Origin: Treponema phagedenis
GTDB lineage: Bacteria > Spirochaetota > Spirochaetia > Treponematales > Treponemataceae
Length of the DNA: 64,000 nt
Reading direction: 5' to 3'
Assembly (NCBI RefSeq): GCF_008153345.1
Contig: NZ_CP042818.1
Coordinates: forward strand, 1,116,001-1,180,000
The position numbers and the translations under genes are program-made. This document shows, piece after piece, positions 37,302 through 45,325 of the stretch (its first letter is position 1; each line of letters starts with the position of its first letter). The notes beneath the pieces were generated by a model, which searched no databases, was not told the DNA's origin, and worked only from the letters and a program-made list of their open reading frames with translations.

Positions 37302-38402
37302 CTAAGGCAAGTTTTCAGCTGAAATGCTTACTCTGTTTCTGCCGTTTTCTTTCGATTGATATAAGGCAATGTCGGCTCGCTCCAATAAATTTTTTAAGCT
37401 TTCCATTTTTTGCAAAAATGTTGCTACGCCGATCGAAATAGTAACTCGTACCTCAAATTCATTGTATTGAATGGAAAGGTCTTGTATGAGCGTCCTAATC
37501 CGTTCCGCAATTTTTTGAGCTTCTTTTGAGTTTGTATTATAAAGCATGACAATGAATTCTTCTCCGCCGTATCGAGCTGCCATATCACCGGTTCTTGTGC
37601 ACGATTGAATAATTTTTGCAACTTGCTGCAACACAAGATCGCCGCAGGCATGTCCGTACGTGTCATTTATTTTTTTGAAAAAATCAATATCAAGCATCAA
37701 AATGGAAAGCGGTGTGTCGTCGGGGAGCGTATCCGCTTTTTCATTAAGAACAGTATAAAAATAATGCTTAAGTTTAAGGTGTGTCATCATATCAGTTGTA
37801 GAGCGTTCAAGCAACAGCGCATTGTTTATTGCAATAGCGGCAAGGGATGCAATACTCATAATAAATTCTTTTTCATACGGGGTGTAATCTTCTCCGGCAT
37901 TGATTTGTTCTCCGAGAAGTAAAAAACCAACTAAACGATTTTTTGCTTTAAAAGGAATAAAAAGCGATGGATGCAGCGCAAGAAGCGTTTCCAAAATCTC
38001 ATCGTGGGGGACAAGCTGTTTCAGCTGAGCCGGTGTAAGACAATAGTTTTCTTCGTCTAGGAGTTCTAAAATAGCGTGATTTTTTTCAATTGAATATGTT
38101 CTGTCGGGATCTGTTTCAAACCCGTAATAATTTCTATTTAAAATAAAACCGTCGGAATCAAAAGTTTTTTTTGTAAAAAGAGCTGCTCCAAGCGTTTTCA
38201 TTTGTGCCATTGAAGTATATAAAATTGCTTCAACCAGACGATCAAATTCCATCATGGAATTTAAACTTTTGGAAATTTCCAACAGCTGTTTTAAATCATA
38301 AATCTGCTTTTCTTGCGGAACCTTTTCAAAACTTAAATCCTCTGGTTCAAATTTTTCGTTATACTGCATGAGTTTGTTTTGCTCGTTCATTTTTTCGTCC
38401 AT
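37302..38402 (-). CDS. GAF-GGDEF diguanylate cyclase
   Basis: The 366-residue cytoplasmic protein has a GAF-like sensor domain (about residues 35-190; SMMEFDRLVEAILYTSMAQM, EFIMSIASLAAIAINNALLL) and a C-terminal GGDEF domain (about 200-360). The active site is ARYGGEEFIVML and is preceded by RTGD five residues earlier, an intact inhibitory I-site. It should make c-di-GMP with product feedback. No transmembrane segment is visible. It follows the uncharacterised gene at 38427 in the same direction with a short gap. Confidence 0.9.
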   Translation of the reverse strand: MDEKMNEQNKLMQYNEKFEPEDLSFEKVPQEKQIYDLKQLLEISKSLNSMMEFDRLVEAILYTSMAQMKTLGAALFTKKTFDSDGFILNRNYYGFETDPDRTYSIEKNHAILELLDEENYCLTPAQLKQLVPHDEILETLLALHPSLFIPFKAKNRLVGFLLLGEQINAGEDYTPYEKEFIMSIASLAAIAINNALLLERSTTDMMTHLKLKHYFYTVLNEKADTLPDDTPLSILMLDIDFFKKINDTYGHACGDLVLQQVAKIIQSCTRTGDMAARYGGEEFIVMLYNTNSKEAQKIAERIRTLIQDLSIQYNEFEVRVTISIGVATFLQKMESLKNLLERADIALYQSKENGRNRVSISAENLP

Positions 38403-38426
38403 GTTTTCACTTTTCCTTCTATCAAT

Positions 38427-40040
38427 TTAACTTGCAGAAGGTTCTATACTTCCAAGTATAGCGTAATTTTTCATAATTTCAAGGAAATTTCTACAACATT
38501 CAATCTCTTCTTCAAAAGATTTATAAGAGTCTTTATTTTTTTGAGAAGTTACCAATGCTTTTATATTGCTGATATACTCAGGTAAGATTTTTTTTGTGTC
38601 ATCTAAAATCATTATTGATGCATTAAATAACTCCGTATACTGTGTAACAATTTTTTGCATAAGGTATTTTGCTTGTGCATTTGCCGTATTAATAATTTTT
38701 TGTAAGGCTTTTTCAAAGTCTCCGCCGTTTTCAAGCTCGCTAATATACCCTTGTATAATTCGTACACTACAGCTGCCGTTTTCTTTAAAAAGAGATTCAA
38801 ATGCGGAAAGTTTTTCGTTAATACTTTCGCAAAAATAATACGAAGAAGAAAGTCTCATTTGAAATTGTTTATCAAGAAAAAATCCTTCTATTAATAATTC
38901 ACGCAGAAAAGGCTTGCAATAAATCTCAAAATGATTCTGAGTAAAGGTGTGAATAATTTCCAAAGGACGCACCCAATCAAGTGAAAGAGTGGTTGTCGCT
39001 TGCAGAGCCTCATTGATGCTGTCGGTATACCCTTCAAGGGGTATAAGAGATGCGGTTCCGAATGTTTTTATGACAAGATCCGTGATTTTATTTTCCTGTT
39101 GAATACGCAAAAGTTTTTTAGAATCCGCATTAAACTGCGATATTTGCCGCTGCACATATTCTTCTAAATAATTTACGCTGATATCGGGAGTTTTATCGGT
39201 AAAGTCCGGATCGTTTTTAATGTGTTTAAGAATGTTTGCTATTGTATGCACGCCAAGTTTTTTTTCAAAAAAATTCTTTATCGTCGTTAAATTTTTAGAA
39301 ATAGACGATTGTATATTTTCAATTGATTCCTTTGTATTTTTCTTTGCTAAAAGAGCGAGCGAGTAAACGAGGGCATCATCAAAAATGAGATTTTTAAAAA
39401 GATAATTAAAATCTAAAAGCTGTTGTACTATTGTATCAGCTTTAACTTCTCTAAATCTTGGCGTTATCGGAAGTTTTTTTTCATTGATGTTTAGAAATTG
39501 AGGATCGAAGGCTGCAAAAAGAGTAATAAAGTCAAAGTTGCAAAAATCGGAAAAAACACTGAGGTTTTTAACTTGCATATTTTTTTGCTTATATTTTTCA
39601 TTCTCGAAAAGCTGCATAAATTGCTTAAAAGTTTTTGACTGATCCTGCAGTTTTTTTTCAAAACTTTCTCCGGTAAGTCCTTCAAATTCGAGCGCTCTAT
39701 TTTTAATTGCAAAAGATTGCTGTAGTTCATTTTCAGTCGGGCTTAGCAGTTCGTCAAATAAGAGATCATAGCTTTTTGTTGCTATCCTAATATCTTTTGA
39801 ATGTATTGTTTTTTCAAGAATTTCTTTTAACGGCTGTATGAAACCGAAAAGTTGAAATAAGCCGGATGCAAAACCGGGCAGTAAAGTTTTATCCGCTCGA
39901 TACACTTGCGGTTGAATTTGCCGTATCTCATGCATAATAAGTCTGAGATTTCTTATTACCTGGTATTCAGGCGATGAGGAAAAAAAGATCGCTTCTATAA
40001 AATCGCGAATGCTTTCAATTATTGTTGAAATCAGTTTCAT
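38427..40040 (-). CDS. Uncharacterised spirochaete protein (possibly DUF5312)
   Basis: The 537-residue, mostly helical, Lys/Phe/Asn-rich soluble protein has no signal peptide or clear membrane segment. Its N-terminus, MKLISTIIESIRDFIEAIFF, could be a membrane-associating helix. It resembles a Treponema-restricted family that I tentatively equate with DUF5312; no catalytic motif is visible. It lies upstream of the diguanylate cyclase with a 24-base gap, so co-transcription is likely. Confidence 0.6.
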   Translation of the reverse strand: MKLISTIIESIRDFIEAIFFSSSPEYQVIRNLRLIMHEIRQIQPQVYRADKTLLPGFASGLFQLFGFIQPLKEILEKTIHSKDIRIATKSYDLLFDELLSPTENELQQSFAIKNRALEFEGLTGESFEKKLQDQSKTFKQFMQLFENEKYKQKNMQVKNLSVFSDFCNFDFITLFAAFDPQFLNINEKKLPITPRFREVKADTIVQQLLDFNYLFKNLIFDDALVYSLALLAKKNTKESIENIQSSISKNLTTIKNFFEKKLGVHTIANILKHIKNDPDFTDKTPDISVNYLEEYVQRQISQFNADSKKLLRIQQENKITDLVIKTFGTASLIPLEGYTDSINEALQATTTLSLDWVRPLEIIHTFTQNHFEIYCKPFLRELLIEGFFLDKQFQMRLSSSYYFCESINEKLSAFESLFKENGSCSVRIIQGYISELENGGDFEKALQKIINTANAQAKYLMQKIVTQYTELFNASIMILDDTKKILPEYISNIKALVTSQKNKDSYKSFEEEIECCRNFLEIMKNYAILGSIEPSAS

Positions 40041-40100
40041 ACAAGTATATTTTCACCTTATTAAAATAACAAAACATAAAGGTACTACCTTTAAAGGTTT

Positions 40101-41105
40101 TTACAGAGCCATAGATAAAATGCTTTTATATTCTTCTATAGTAGAAGCTTTAACAAAATCTTTTCTCAATTCGGCGCCTCCTTCTAAACCTTTTGTATAC
40201 GCGGCAAATCGTTTGCGCATTTCTTTGCACGCCCGCTCTTCGCCGAGTTCTTGTGTTAAAATGAGTAATTCATCCCATCCTGTTTTGAGTTTTCTTTCAA
40301 AAGAAATATCGGCATATGAGCCGTGTAACAAAAGTTCCTTTGTTCGCTTAAAGATAAAAGGGTTTCCCATTGCTCCGCGGGCGAACATGACCGCATCACA
40401 ATCTGTTTGTTCAAGCATCGCTTTTGCATCCTCGGGAGTAAACAAATCCCCCGAACCGAAAACTGAAATGCCTTGAGGATGCAGCATTTGCGCTAATTGT
40501 GCAAGAATAGTCCAATCCGCTTTTCCTCCATAACATTGTGATGCCGTTCGAGGGTGAATGGTAATGGCTGCAGCTCCTGCATCAACGGCGGCTTGAGCAG
40601 CATCTTTCCATGTAAGGTGTTCAGTGTTCCAGCCTGATCTGATTTTTACTGTTACGGGAACTGAGATGTTAACTGTATCAATAGCATCACGAACCGCTTT
40701 TGTAACGGTATATAGATTTTGCGGATTACGCATTAACGCCGAGCCTGCGCCTGTTTTGGTAATTTTCGGCATCGGACAACCGGCATTAATATCAATACAG
40801 GAAGGACTTGCTTTTTCCAGTATTTTTTTTGCGGTTTCCGCCATGTGGTTCGGGTTTGATCCGAAAATTTGTACTGCATACGCTTGCTCATTCGGCGCTC
40901 GCTTAAAAAGATTTTCCGTTTTTTGAGAATCTCTTACCATTGCTTCGGATGAAACCATTTCGGTATAAGTGAAATCCGCTCCCCACTCAACCGCAACGGA
41001 TCTAAATGTTACATCTGAATATCCTGCTGCAGGGGCAAGAAAGAGATTTCCCTTTAGTTGCAGTTTTCCGATTCTGACCGGACGGTACAATGTCTTTGTA
41101 TACAT
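40101..41105 (-). CDS. dusB: tRNA-dihydrouridine synthase (Dus family)
   Basis: The 334-residue flavoenzyme reduces uridines in tRNA D-loops. FMN-barrel motifs are present: LFLAPAAGYSDVTFRSVAVE, the catalytic-Cys region IDINAGCPMPKITKTGAGSA near 95-114, VTVKIRSGW, AITIHPRTASQCYGGKADWT and GSGDLFTPEDA. ATG 41105 starts four bases after the tatD stop and matches the family N-terminus (MYTKTLYRPVRIGKLQLKGN). The frame is open to 41162, but that would overlap tatD. The DusB subclass is likely but not certain. Confidence 0.92.
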   Translation of the reverse strand: MYTKTLYRPVRIGKLQLKGNLFLAPAAGYSDVTFRSVAVEWGADFTYTEMVSSEAMVRDSQKTENLFKRAPNEQAYAVQIFGSNPNHMAETAKKILEKASPSCIDINAGCPMPKITKTGAGSALMRNPQNLYTVTKAVRDAIDTVNISVPVTVKIRSGWNTEHLTWKDAAQAAVDAGAAAITIHPRTASQCYGGKADWTILAQLAQMLHPQGISVFGSGDLFTPEDAKAMLEQTDCDAVMFARGAMGNPFIFKRTKELLLHGSYADISFERKLKTGWDELLILTQELGEERACKEMRKRFAAYTKGLEGGAELRKDFVKASTIEEYKSILSMAL

Positions 41106-41109
41106 ACAA

Positions 41110-41883
41110 TTATTCCGGTATATTGAATATTGTGCAGCTGTTTTTCCATAACTGAGCTGCAAGTTCTTCCATATCCATGTCTAAAAGCTCCGCCATGAAT
41201 TCCACTGTTTTTACCGTGTTTGCCGGTTTATTTCGTTTATTTCGATAAACTGCGGGCGGCATAAAAGGACTTTCGGATTCTACCAAGATTCTATCCAAGG
41301 GAAGGGTAAGAACGGTTTCATGTAAATTTCTTGCACTCCGATAGGTTAAATTTCCCGCAAACGAAAAATATACGGGCAAGTCAAGCGCAAGACGGGCATA
41401 TTCGGCATCTTCAGAATAACAATGCATAATTCCTCCCTGATCGGGAATTCGTTCAGCAAGAATATCTAAAACATCCTTTCCCGCTTCTCTATTATGAATG
41501 ACAACCGGCACCTTTGCCTTTGAAGCAATGTCAAGCTGTGTAATAAAAAGCTCAATTTGAGATCGCTTATCGCCGTATTTTTTACAATAATCCAAGCCTG
41601 TTTCCCCTACCGCAACGACATTGGGTAATGAAAGCCCTTTTTCAATGGTTTGAATCCAATCTTTCCCGGGAGCGGTTACCTCTGAAGGGGAAACTCCTAT
41701 CGCATGATATACCGATGAAGATACTTGAAGAGTCTCATACACAATAGCAAAATCGTGGAGACTATTACAAATACTTAAAATTCTGGTTACAGAAGCACGT
41801 CTGGCTTCCTGAACAACTCGAAGTTGTTCTATCGGATCTGAATGGATTAAGCCGATATGCGCGTGAGTATCAAAAATTTGCAT
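41110..41883 (-). CDS. tatD: TatD family DNase/metal-dependent hydrolase
   Basis: The 257-residue TIM-barrel hydrolase shows the metal-binding sites FDTHAHIGLIH at the N-terminus, AVGETGLDYCKKYGD near 95, VPVVIHNREAGKD near 130, IMHCYSEDAEYARL near 155 and the closing RILVESESPFMPP near 205. It hydrolyses DNA 3'-5' in other bacteria. It is the first gene of a two-gene operon with dus. GGAG lies ahead of ATG 41883. Confidence 0.93.
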   Translation of the reverse strand: MQIFDTHAHIGLIHSDPIEQLRVVQEARRASVTRILSICNSLHDFAIVYETLQVSSSVYHAIGVSPSEVTAPGKDWIQTIEKGLSLPNVVAVGETGLDYCKKYGDKRSQIELFITQLDIASKAKVPVVIHNREAGKDVLDILAERIPDQGGIMHCYSEDAEYARLALDLPVYFSFAGNLTYRSARNLHETVLTLPLDRILVESESPFMPPAVYRNKRNKPANTVKTVEFMAELLDMDMEELAAQLWKNSCTIFNIPE

Positions 41884-42280
41884 AGCATCTCCTTACTTTT
41901 ATTAAAATTCGGCAATAACAAGCCGTTAAATCTGAAAGCTGCATGAGCTTAATTCCGCAGCTTATATGGTAAAAGAGTAATTTTCAATTACCAAAATACT
42001 TGAAGGATATCCCGTCATTAAACTAAAAAACTAACAGGGAATCCGTTAAATTTATAAGCGTTAAAAATCCTAAAATTTTTGTGGAATTATTAATGCTTTT
42101 ATCTAAGCGTTAATTCTTTTTCAAAAGTCTCTAGTATTTATAAAATAAGAATAGCACAGGAATGTGCAAAGGTCTATATTATTTTTTTCTTTTTTCAGAT
42201 TATATACGCTCAGTATACAAAAAATAAGATGTTTTTGCAAGTTTATACTGTTTTTATTTTTCTGAATTGTCAAGTTACAC
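41884..42280. other. Gene-free AT-rich region upstream of tatD
   Basis: No open frame with start, ribosome-binding site and family resemblance is visible. It must contain the leftward tatD promoter. Immediately rightward begins a repeat element, then the hairpin cluster at the left edge of the prophage-like region. Confidence 0.5.
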
Positions 42281-42282
42281 TA

Positions 42283-42700
42283 GAATAACGTTTTTTTAAT
42301 AAGTCGATTCGTTTTTTAATACATCTTACCCAAAACGTAAAAAATTTTATAAAAAAGAGTCCGACACTACGGTTTCATTTTGCCATCCGTGGCAAAATGA
42401 AACCTGCGAGTTTTAAAGCTTTACAAACTGCCTTGCTTTAAAACGTCGCTTCTGTGTGGAACCACGGGCATCCGTGCCCGTTCTGAGTTTTGCCGTCCGT
42501 GGCAAAAACTAAACCACGAGTTTTAAAAGCACTTGGGAAAAGTTTGTGCTTTTAAAACGTCGCTTCTGTTTGGAACCACCGCCACGCCCTGATTTTTAGT
42601 ATTCTTGATTAAATCAGTGCTGCGAGTTTAAAAACTCCGAGTACGCTGTGGTAGTTTTTAAACATCGTTTTACATTGTTCTGAGTTTTGACGTCCTTGTC
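42283..42700. repeat. MITE-like/modular intergenic repeat, copy 6
   Basis: The left end GAATAACGTTTTTTTAATAA is preceded by TA (42281-42282) and the first 85 bp match the complete element at 56417. It then carries a perfect palindrome, GTTTCATTTTGCCA/TGGCAAAATGAAAC (about 42373-42404), twice the TTAAAACGTCGCTTCTG-GGAACCAC module, ACGGGCATCCGTGCCCGT, and the ACTCCGAGTACGCTGTGG module. No right terminal repeat is seen, so it looks like a composite of several nested copies. Confidence 0.65.
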
Positions 42701-42915
42701 AAAACCAAACCTGCTAATCTTGACCCTAAAACAGGAAAACACTCTAAGTTGTTGTAAATCAATAACTTACCACTTCTTTTACAAAAAATCAAAATGAAAA
42801 TCTATACTGTAGTAATTTTTGTAACAAAAATGAACTGCAGAACATGCAGATAAGTCGTTTGAACTCTGTTTCGGCGAGGCAATTCGGTTATCTGTTCAAT
42901 AAGTCAAGGCATCGT

Positions 42916-43116
42916 AAAAGATAGTTTAGCATAAACTCATCTTTTAGGTTGCTTTGTGCAATCTAAGCACAACGAAATATCGGCTAGGGATGAGTCGTTG
43001 TGCTGCTATTTGAGGAAAGACGAAATAATTTTTCGGGTCAATTATTTCGTCTTTTCATAGACGAATCCTTTTAAGCACGTGAGACGACCCGATTTTAGTC
43101 TTGCGTGCTTTTTTTT
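42916..43116 (+). other. Cluster of four consecutive strong hairpins (possible structured RNA or terminator array)
   Basis: Four inverted repeats follow each other in 200 bp: 42916-42945 (AAAAGAT-AGTTTA against TAAACT-ATCTTTT), 42966-43004 (AGCACAACG/CGTTGTGCT), 43016-43054 (AAAGACGAAATAATT/AATTATTTCGTCTTT) and 43073-43110 (AAGCACG..AGAC/GTCT..CGTGCTT), the last with an eight-T tail. The sequence sits at the junction between chromosome and prophage-like genes. It could be a small RNA, a leader controlling phage transcription, or end-of-phage terminators. Confidence 0.5.
43073..43116 (+). terminator. Rho-independent terminator closing the hairpin cluster
   Basis: AAGCACGTGAGAC pairs with GTCTTGCGTGCTT with two mismatches across an 11-base loop and is followed by eight T. 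It lies just before the first phage genes. Confidence 0.7.
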
Positions 43117-43123
43117 ATCGGTT

Positions 43124-43192
43124 TTGGAAAAATTGAAGTCGGAAGATGAGCTAATGCATTTTAAAGATTGCATTGAGGCAAGTTTAATGTAG
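43124..43192 (+). pseudogene. C-terminal remnant of a phage gene homologous to the one at 58325
   Basis: An open frame ending at TAG 43190-43192 reads LEKLKSEDELMHFKDCIEAS-LM. The end of the intact phage gene at 58325-58765 reads MLSENDLLRFKNRIEEVLM, and the DNA around both stops is also alike (TTTAATGTAGGAGAAG). No start codon or body is present, so this is the tail of a second copy, left at the edge of the phage region. Confidence 0.5.
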
Positions 43193-43206
43193 GAGAAGTA
43201 TGAAAA

Positions 43207-43590
43207 ATGAATATTGAGGAAATTAAAAAATTATCTTTAAACAGAAGGAAGACAATAGCGAAAAGTGAAAAGACGCCGCAAAACATTTTATTATCTCTTG
43301 CCGCAAGCGATCCTCATCGTTATGTACGGGGTGCGGTTGCAGAAAACATAAACGTAACAGCAGATATTTTAGAAATCTTATTAGAGGATGATGACCTATA
43401 TGTACGGAATAAAGCACGTGAGCGGCTGGGACTTTTTAAGCTCCGTTTATCAGAAGAGCGAGAAAAAACGATTGAGGAAAAAGCGGAAGATATAGAAGAT
43501 GAATGCGACTGCTTGGCTGATTTTGAAGCAAGAAAAAAAGAACAAGAAAGATGGGCAAAGGGAGCGGAAATATGTATTCCTTTCAAGTAA
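43207..43590 (+). CDS. HEAT/variant-LRR-like helical repeat protein, phage-associated
   Basis: The 127-residue product has two or three short helical repeats of the form (T)PxNILLSLAASDPHRYVRGA and NVTADILEILLEDDDLYVRN. These resemble variant leucine-rich or HEAT repeats that pack as a superhelix. The C-terminal third is highly charged (Glu/Lys). AGGAGAAG precedes ATG 43207. First complete gene of the plus-strand phage cluster; the function is unknown. Confidence 0.6.
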   Translation: MNIEEIKKLSLNRRKTIAKSEKTPQNILLSLAASDPHRYVRGAVAENINVTADILEILLEDDDLYVRNKARERLGLFKLRLSEEREKTIEEKAEDIEDECDCLADFEARKKEQERWAKGAEICIPFK

Positions 43591-43718
43591 CGAAAGATGG
43601 ATTTGAATTAACAGACAGAAGTACAGGGCTAATTGTTAAAACGGGAACTTTCAAAGAATGTTGCAGATACATCATCGAAAGTGAAAATAAAAAATCTATA
43701 AACCACAAGAAGGAGTAA
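43572..43718 (+). CDS. Small phage protein (48 residues)
   Basis: ATG 43572, preceded by GGAGCGGAAAT, opens MYSFQVTKDGFELTDRSTGL and continues IVKTGTFKECCRYIIESENK before a basic tail. It overlaps the preceding gene by 19 bases in another frame, as phage genes often do. The pattern of a short beta hairpin plus helix is plausible for a real protein, but no family is recognised. Confidence 0.5.
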   Translation: MYSFQVTKDGFELTDRSTGLIVKTGTFKECCRYIIESENKKSINHKKE

Positions 43719-43722
43719 AAAG

Positions 43723-44109
43723 ATGAGCGAACCTATTACCAAAGTATCCGAAACAATCAGCTTTGAAGATGATTGCACTTTTGGGAATGTTGAAACAAAG
43801 CTTTCTAATGGCTGGACTGTTACGCAAAAATTTAGCTGGAGCTTTGATAGTTATTATGAACCTGAAATTGACTATCAATGCGAAGACGTCGGGGATTTAT
43901 CCATTTTTGACAAAAACATGGAGCCTTATTCTAACGAGCTGACCAGCGAGGAAGAAAAAGCGCTTGCGCGGTTATGTATAAAAGACGCTGATGAATTGAC
44001 AGACGCCGTATATCAACAAACGGACTGGAAATCACTAGCGGAAGAAGTGCGGGAATACAACAAAAACCCTTATTCATACTATGGAGTAACTCCACTTGAT
44101 TTTATTTAA
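43723..44109 (+). CDS. Hypothetical phage protein (128 residues)
   Basis: This acidic protein starts MSEPITKVSETISFEDDCTF, with the beta-rich NGWTVTQKFSWSFDSYYEPE and a helical C-terminus (LTSEEEKALARLCIKDADEL). GAAGGAG precedes ATG 43723. It lies in the early operon, four bases after the previous stop. No known domain is recognised. Confidence 0.6.
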   Translation: MSEPITKVSETISFEDDCTFGNVETKLSNGWTVTQKFSWSFDSYYEPEIDYQCEDVGDLSIFDKNMEPYSNELTSEEEKALARLCIKDADELTDAVYQQTDWKSLAEEVREYNKNPYSYYGVTPLDFI

Positions 44110-44121
44110 AAGGTAAAACGG

Positions 44122-44310
44122 ATGACAAAAGAGCAAGTAATTAAAAGTATGACATTTTTTAGGCACGATAAGTACATGTATATCTTTTGGCGGAATGTAT
44201 ATAACCGTCAATATAGCAACGTATCCGGAAGCAATAAATGCTCCGGCGCATGTGAAAATTGCAAATGCAAAAACAAGAAACAAGGAGTAACAAATGGAAA
44301 ACTTAGTTAA
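44122..44310 (+). CDS. Small Cys-rich phage protein
   Basis: This 62-residue frame has AAAAGG ahead of ATG 44122 and a C-terminal CSGACENCKC motif that could bind a metal ion. It overlaps the next gene start by 17 bases. Codon usage and spacing are consistent with a real small gene, but there is no recognised family. Confidence 0.45.
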   Translation: MTKEQVIKSMTFFRHDKYMYIFWRNVYNRQYSNVSGSNKCSGACENCKCKNKKQGVTNGKLS

Positions 44311-45310
44311 ACAACTTTTAGGGAAAGACACAAACTATGTGTTTACGAAGAGCATGGCAAAGGATGAGTGGCGCAACGCACGCCGCTCAAGTATCGGCGG
44401 CAGTGATGCCGGTGCAATCATGGGACTTAACAAATGGGCAAGTCCATTGACGGTATACCTTGATAAAAAAGGCTTACACTCATTTGAAGGGAACATGTTC
44501 ACCGAACGCGGATCATGGCTTGAAGACCCGATCCGCCAGCGATGTAGAGAAGAGTTCGGCGTACTCATCGAAGAAGTGCCGTACATGTTTTACAGCGGCG
44601 AACAAAAATTCATGAGTGCAAATATTGACGGACTCATCTATGTTCAAGAGCCGAAAACAATTTCCGGCATTGAAGTATCAGGTCTTGGCGGCCATGAGAT
44701 TAAAACATCTCAGCGTGGAGACGGCTTTGGAGAAAATGAAATCCCCGATAGCTACTTTGCGCAAGTGCAGCACTACATGTCCGTGCTCAATCTTGATTGG
44801 TTTGTTTTGTCGGCGTACATCATTGATAAAAATGAATTAAGACATTATGCCATTAATAGAGATGAAGCGTTTATTACTCGCCTTGTGAAAGCAGAGAAAA
44901 CTTTTTGGGAAGACTTTATTGAAGAAAACATAATGCCTGCTCCTTCCGGAGTGGATGCCGAAGATGAAGCTATCGCAAAAATGTTTGAGGGTGCAGAAAA
45001 CACAATCATCCTTGATGGTGAAGCTGAAAGCATGTCGGCAGAATATCTTTTAATTAATGCACAGATAAAAGAGCTTGAAGAAAAAAAATCAAAGCTTTCA
45101 TCATCTCTCAAATTAAAGATCATCGAACAACAAACCAACAGCGAAGAGAAAAAAGCAAAAGCTGTTGCCGGTAAGTACAACCTCTCATTTTCAAAATCAA
45201 TACGAAGAACAGTTGACTCGGAAAAATTAAAAAAAGACGGATTGTATGAGCAGTATTTGAAAGAGAGCGAAGTTGCAATGCTGCGCATTACGGAACCAAA
45301 AGCAAAATAA
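44294..45310 (+). CDS. YqaJ-type phage recombination exonuclease
   Basis: This 338-residue PD-(D/E)XK nuclease has the YqaJ start RRSSIGGSDAGAIMGLNKWA near residues 31-50, then GSWLEDPIRQRCREEFG, the catalytic Asp in ANIDGLIYV near 117, and the E-x-K in GHEIKTSQRGDGF near 135. The C-terminal third is helical (IKELEEKKSKLSSSLKLKII). These lambda-Exo-like enzymes make 3' overhangs for a RecT annealase, which is encoded at 48165, so the two form one recombination module. Confidence 0.85.
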   Translation: MENLVKQLLGKDTNYVFTKSMAKDEWRNARRSSIGGSDAGAIMGLNKWASPLTVYLDKKGLHSFEGNMFTERGSWLEDPIRQRCREEFGVLIEEVPYMFYSGEQKFMSANIDGLIYVQEPKTISGIEVSGLGGHEIKTSQRGDGFGENEIPDSYFAQVQHYMSVLNLDWFVLSAYIIDKNELRHYAINRDEAFITRLVKAEKTFWEDFIEENIMPAPSGVDAEDEAIAKMFEGAENTIILDGEAESMSAEYLLINAQIKELEEKKSKLSSSLKLKIIEQQTNSEEKKAKAVAGKYNLSFSKSIRRTVDSEKLKKDGLYEQYLKESEVAMLRITEPKAK

Positions 45311-45325
45311 AGTAAGGAGCATTTT

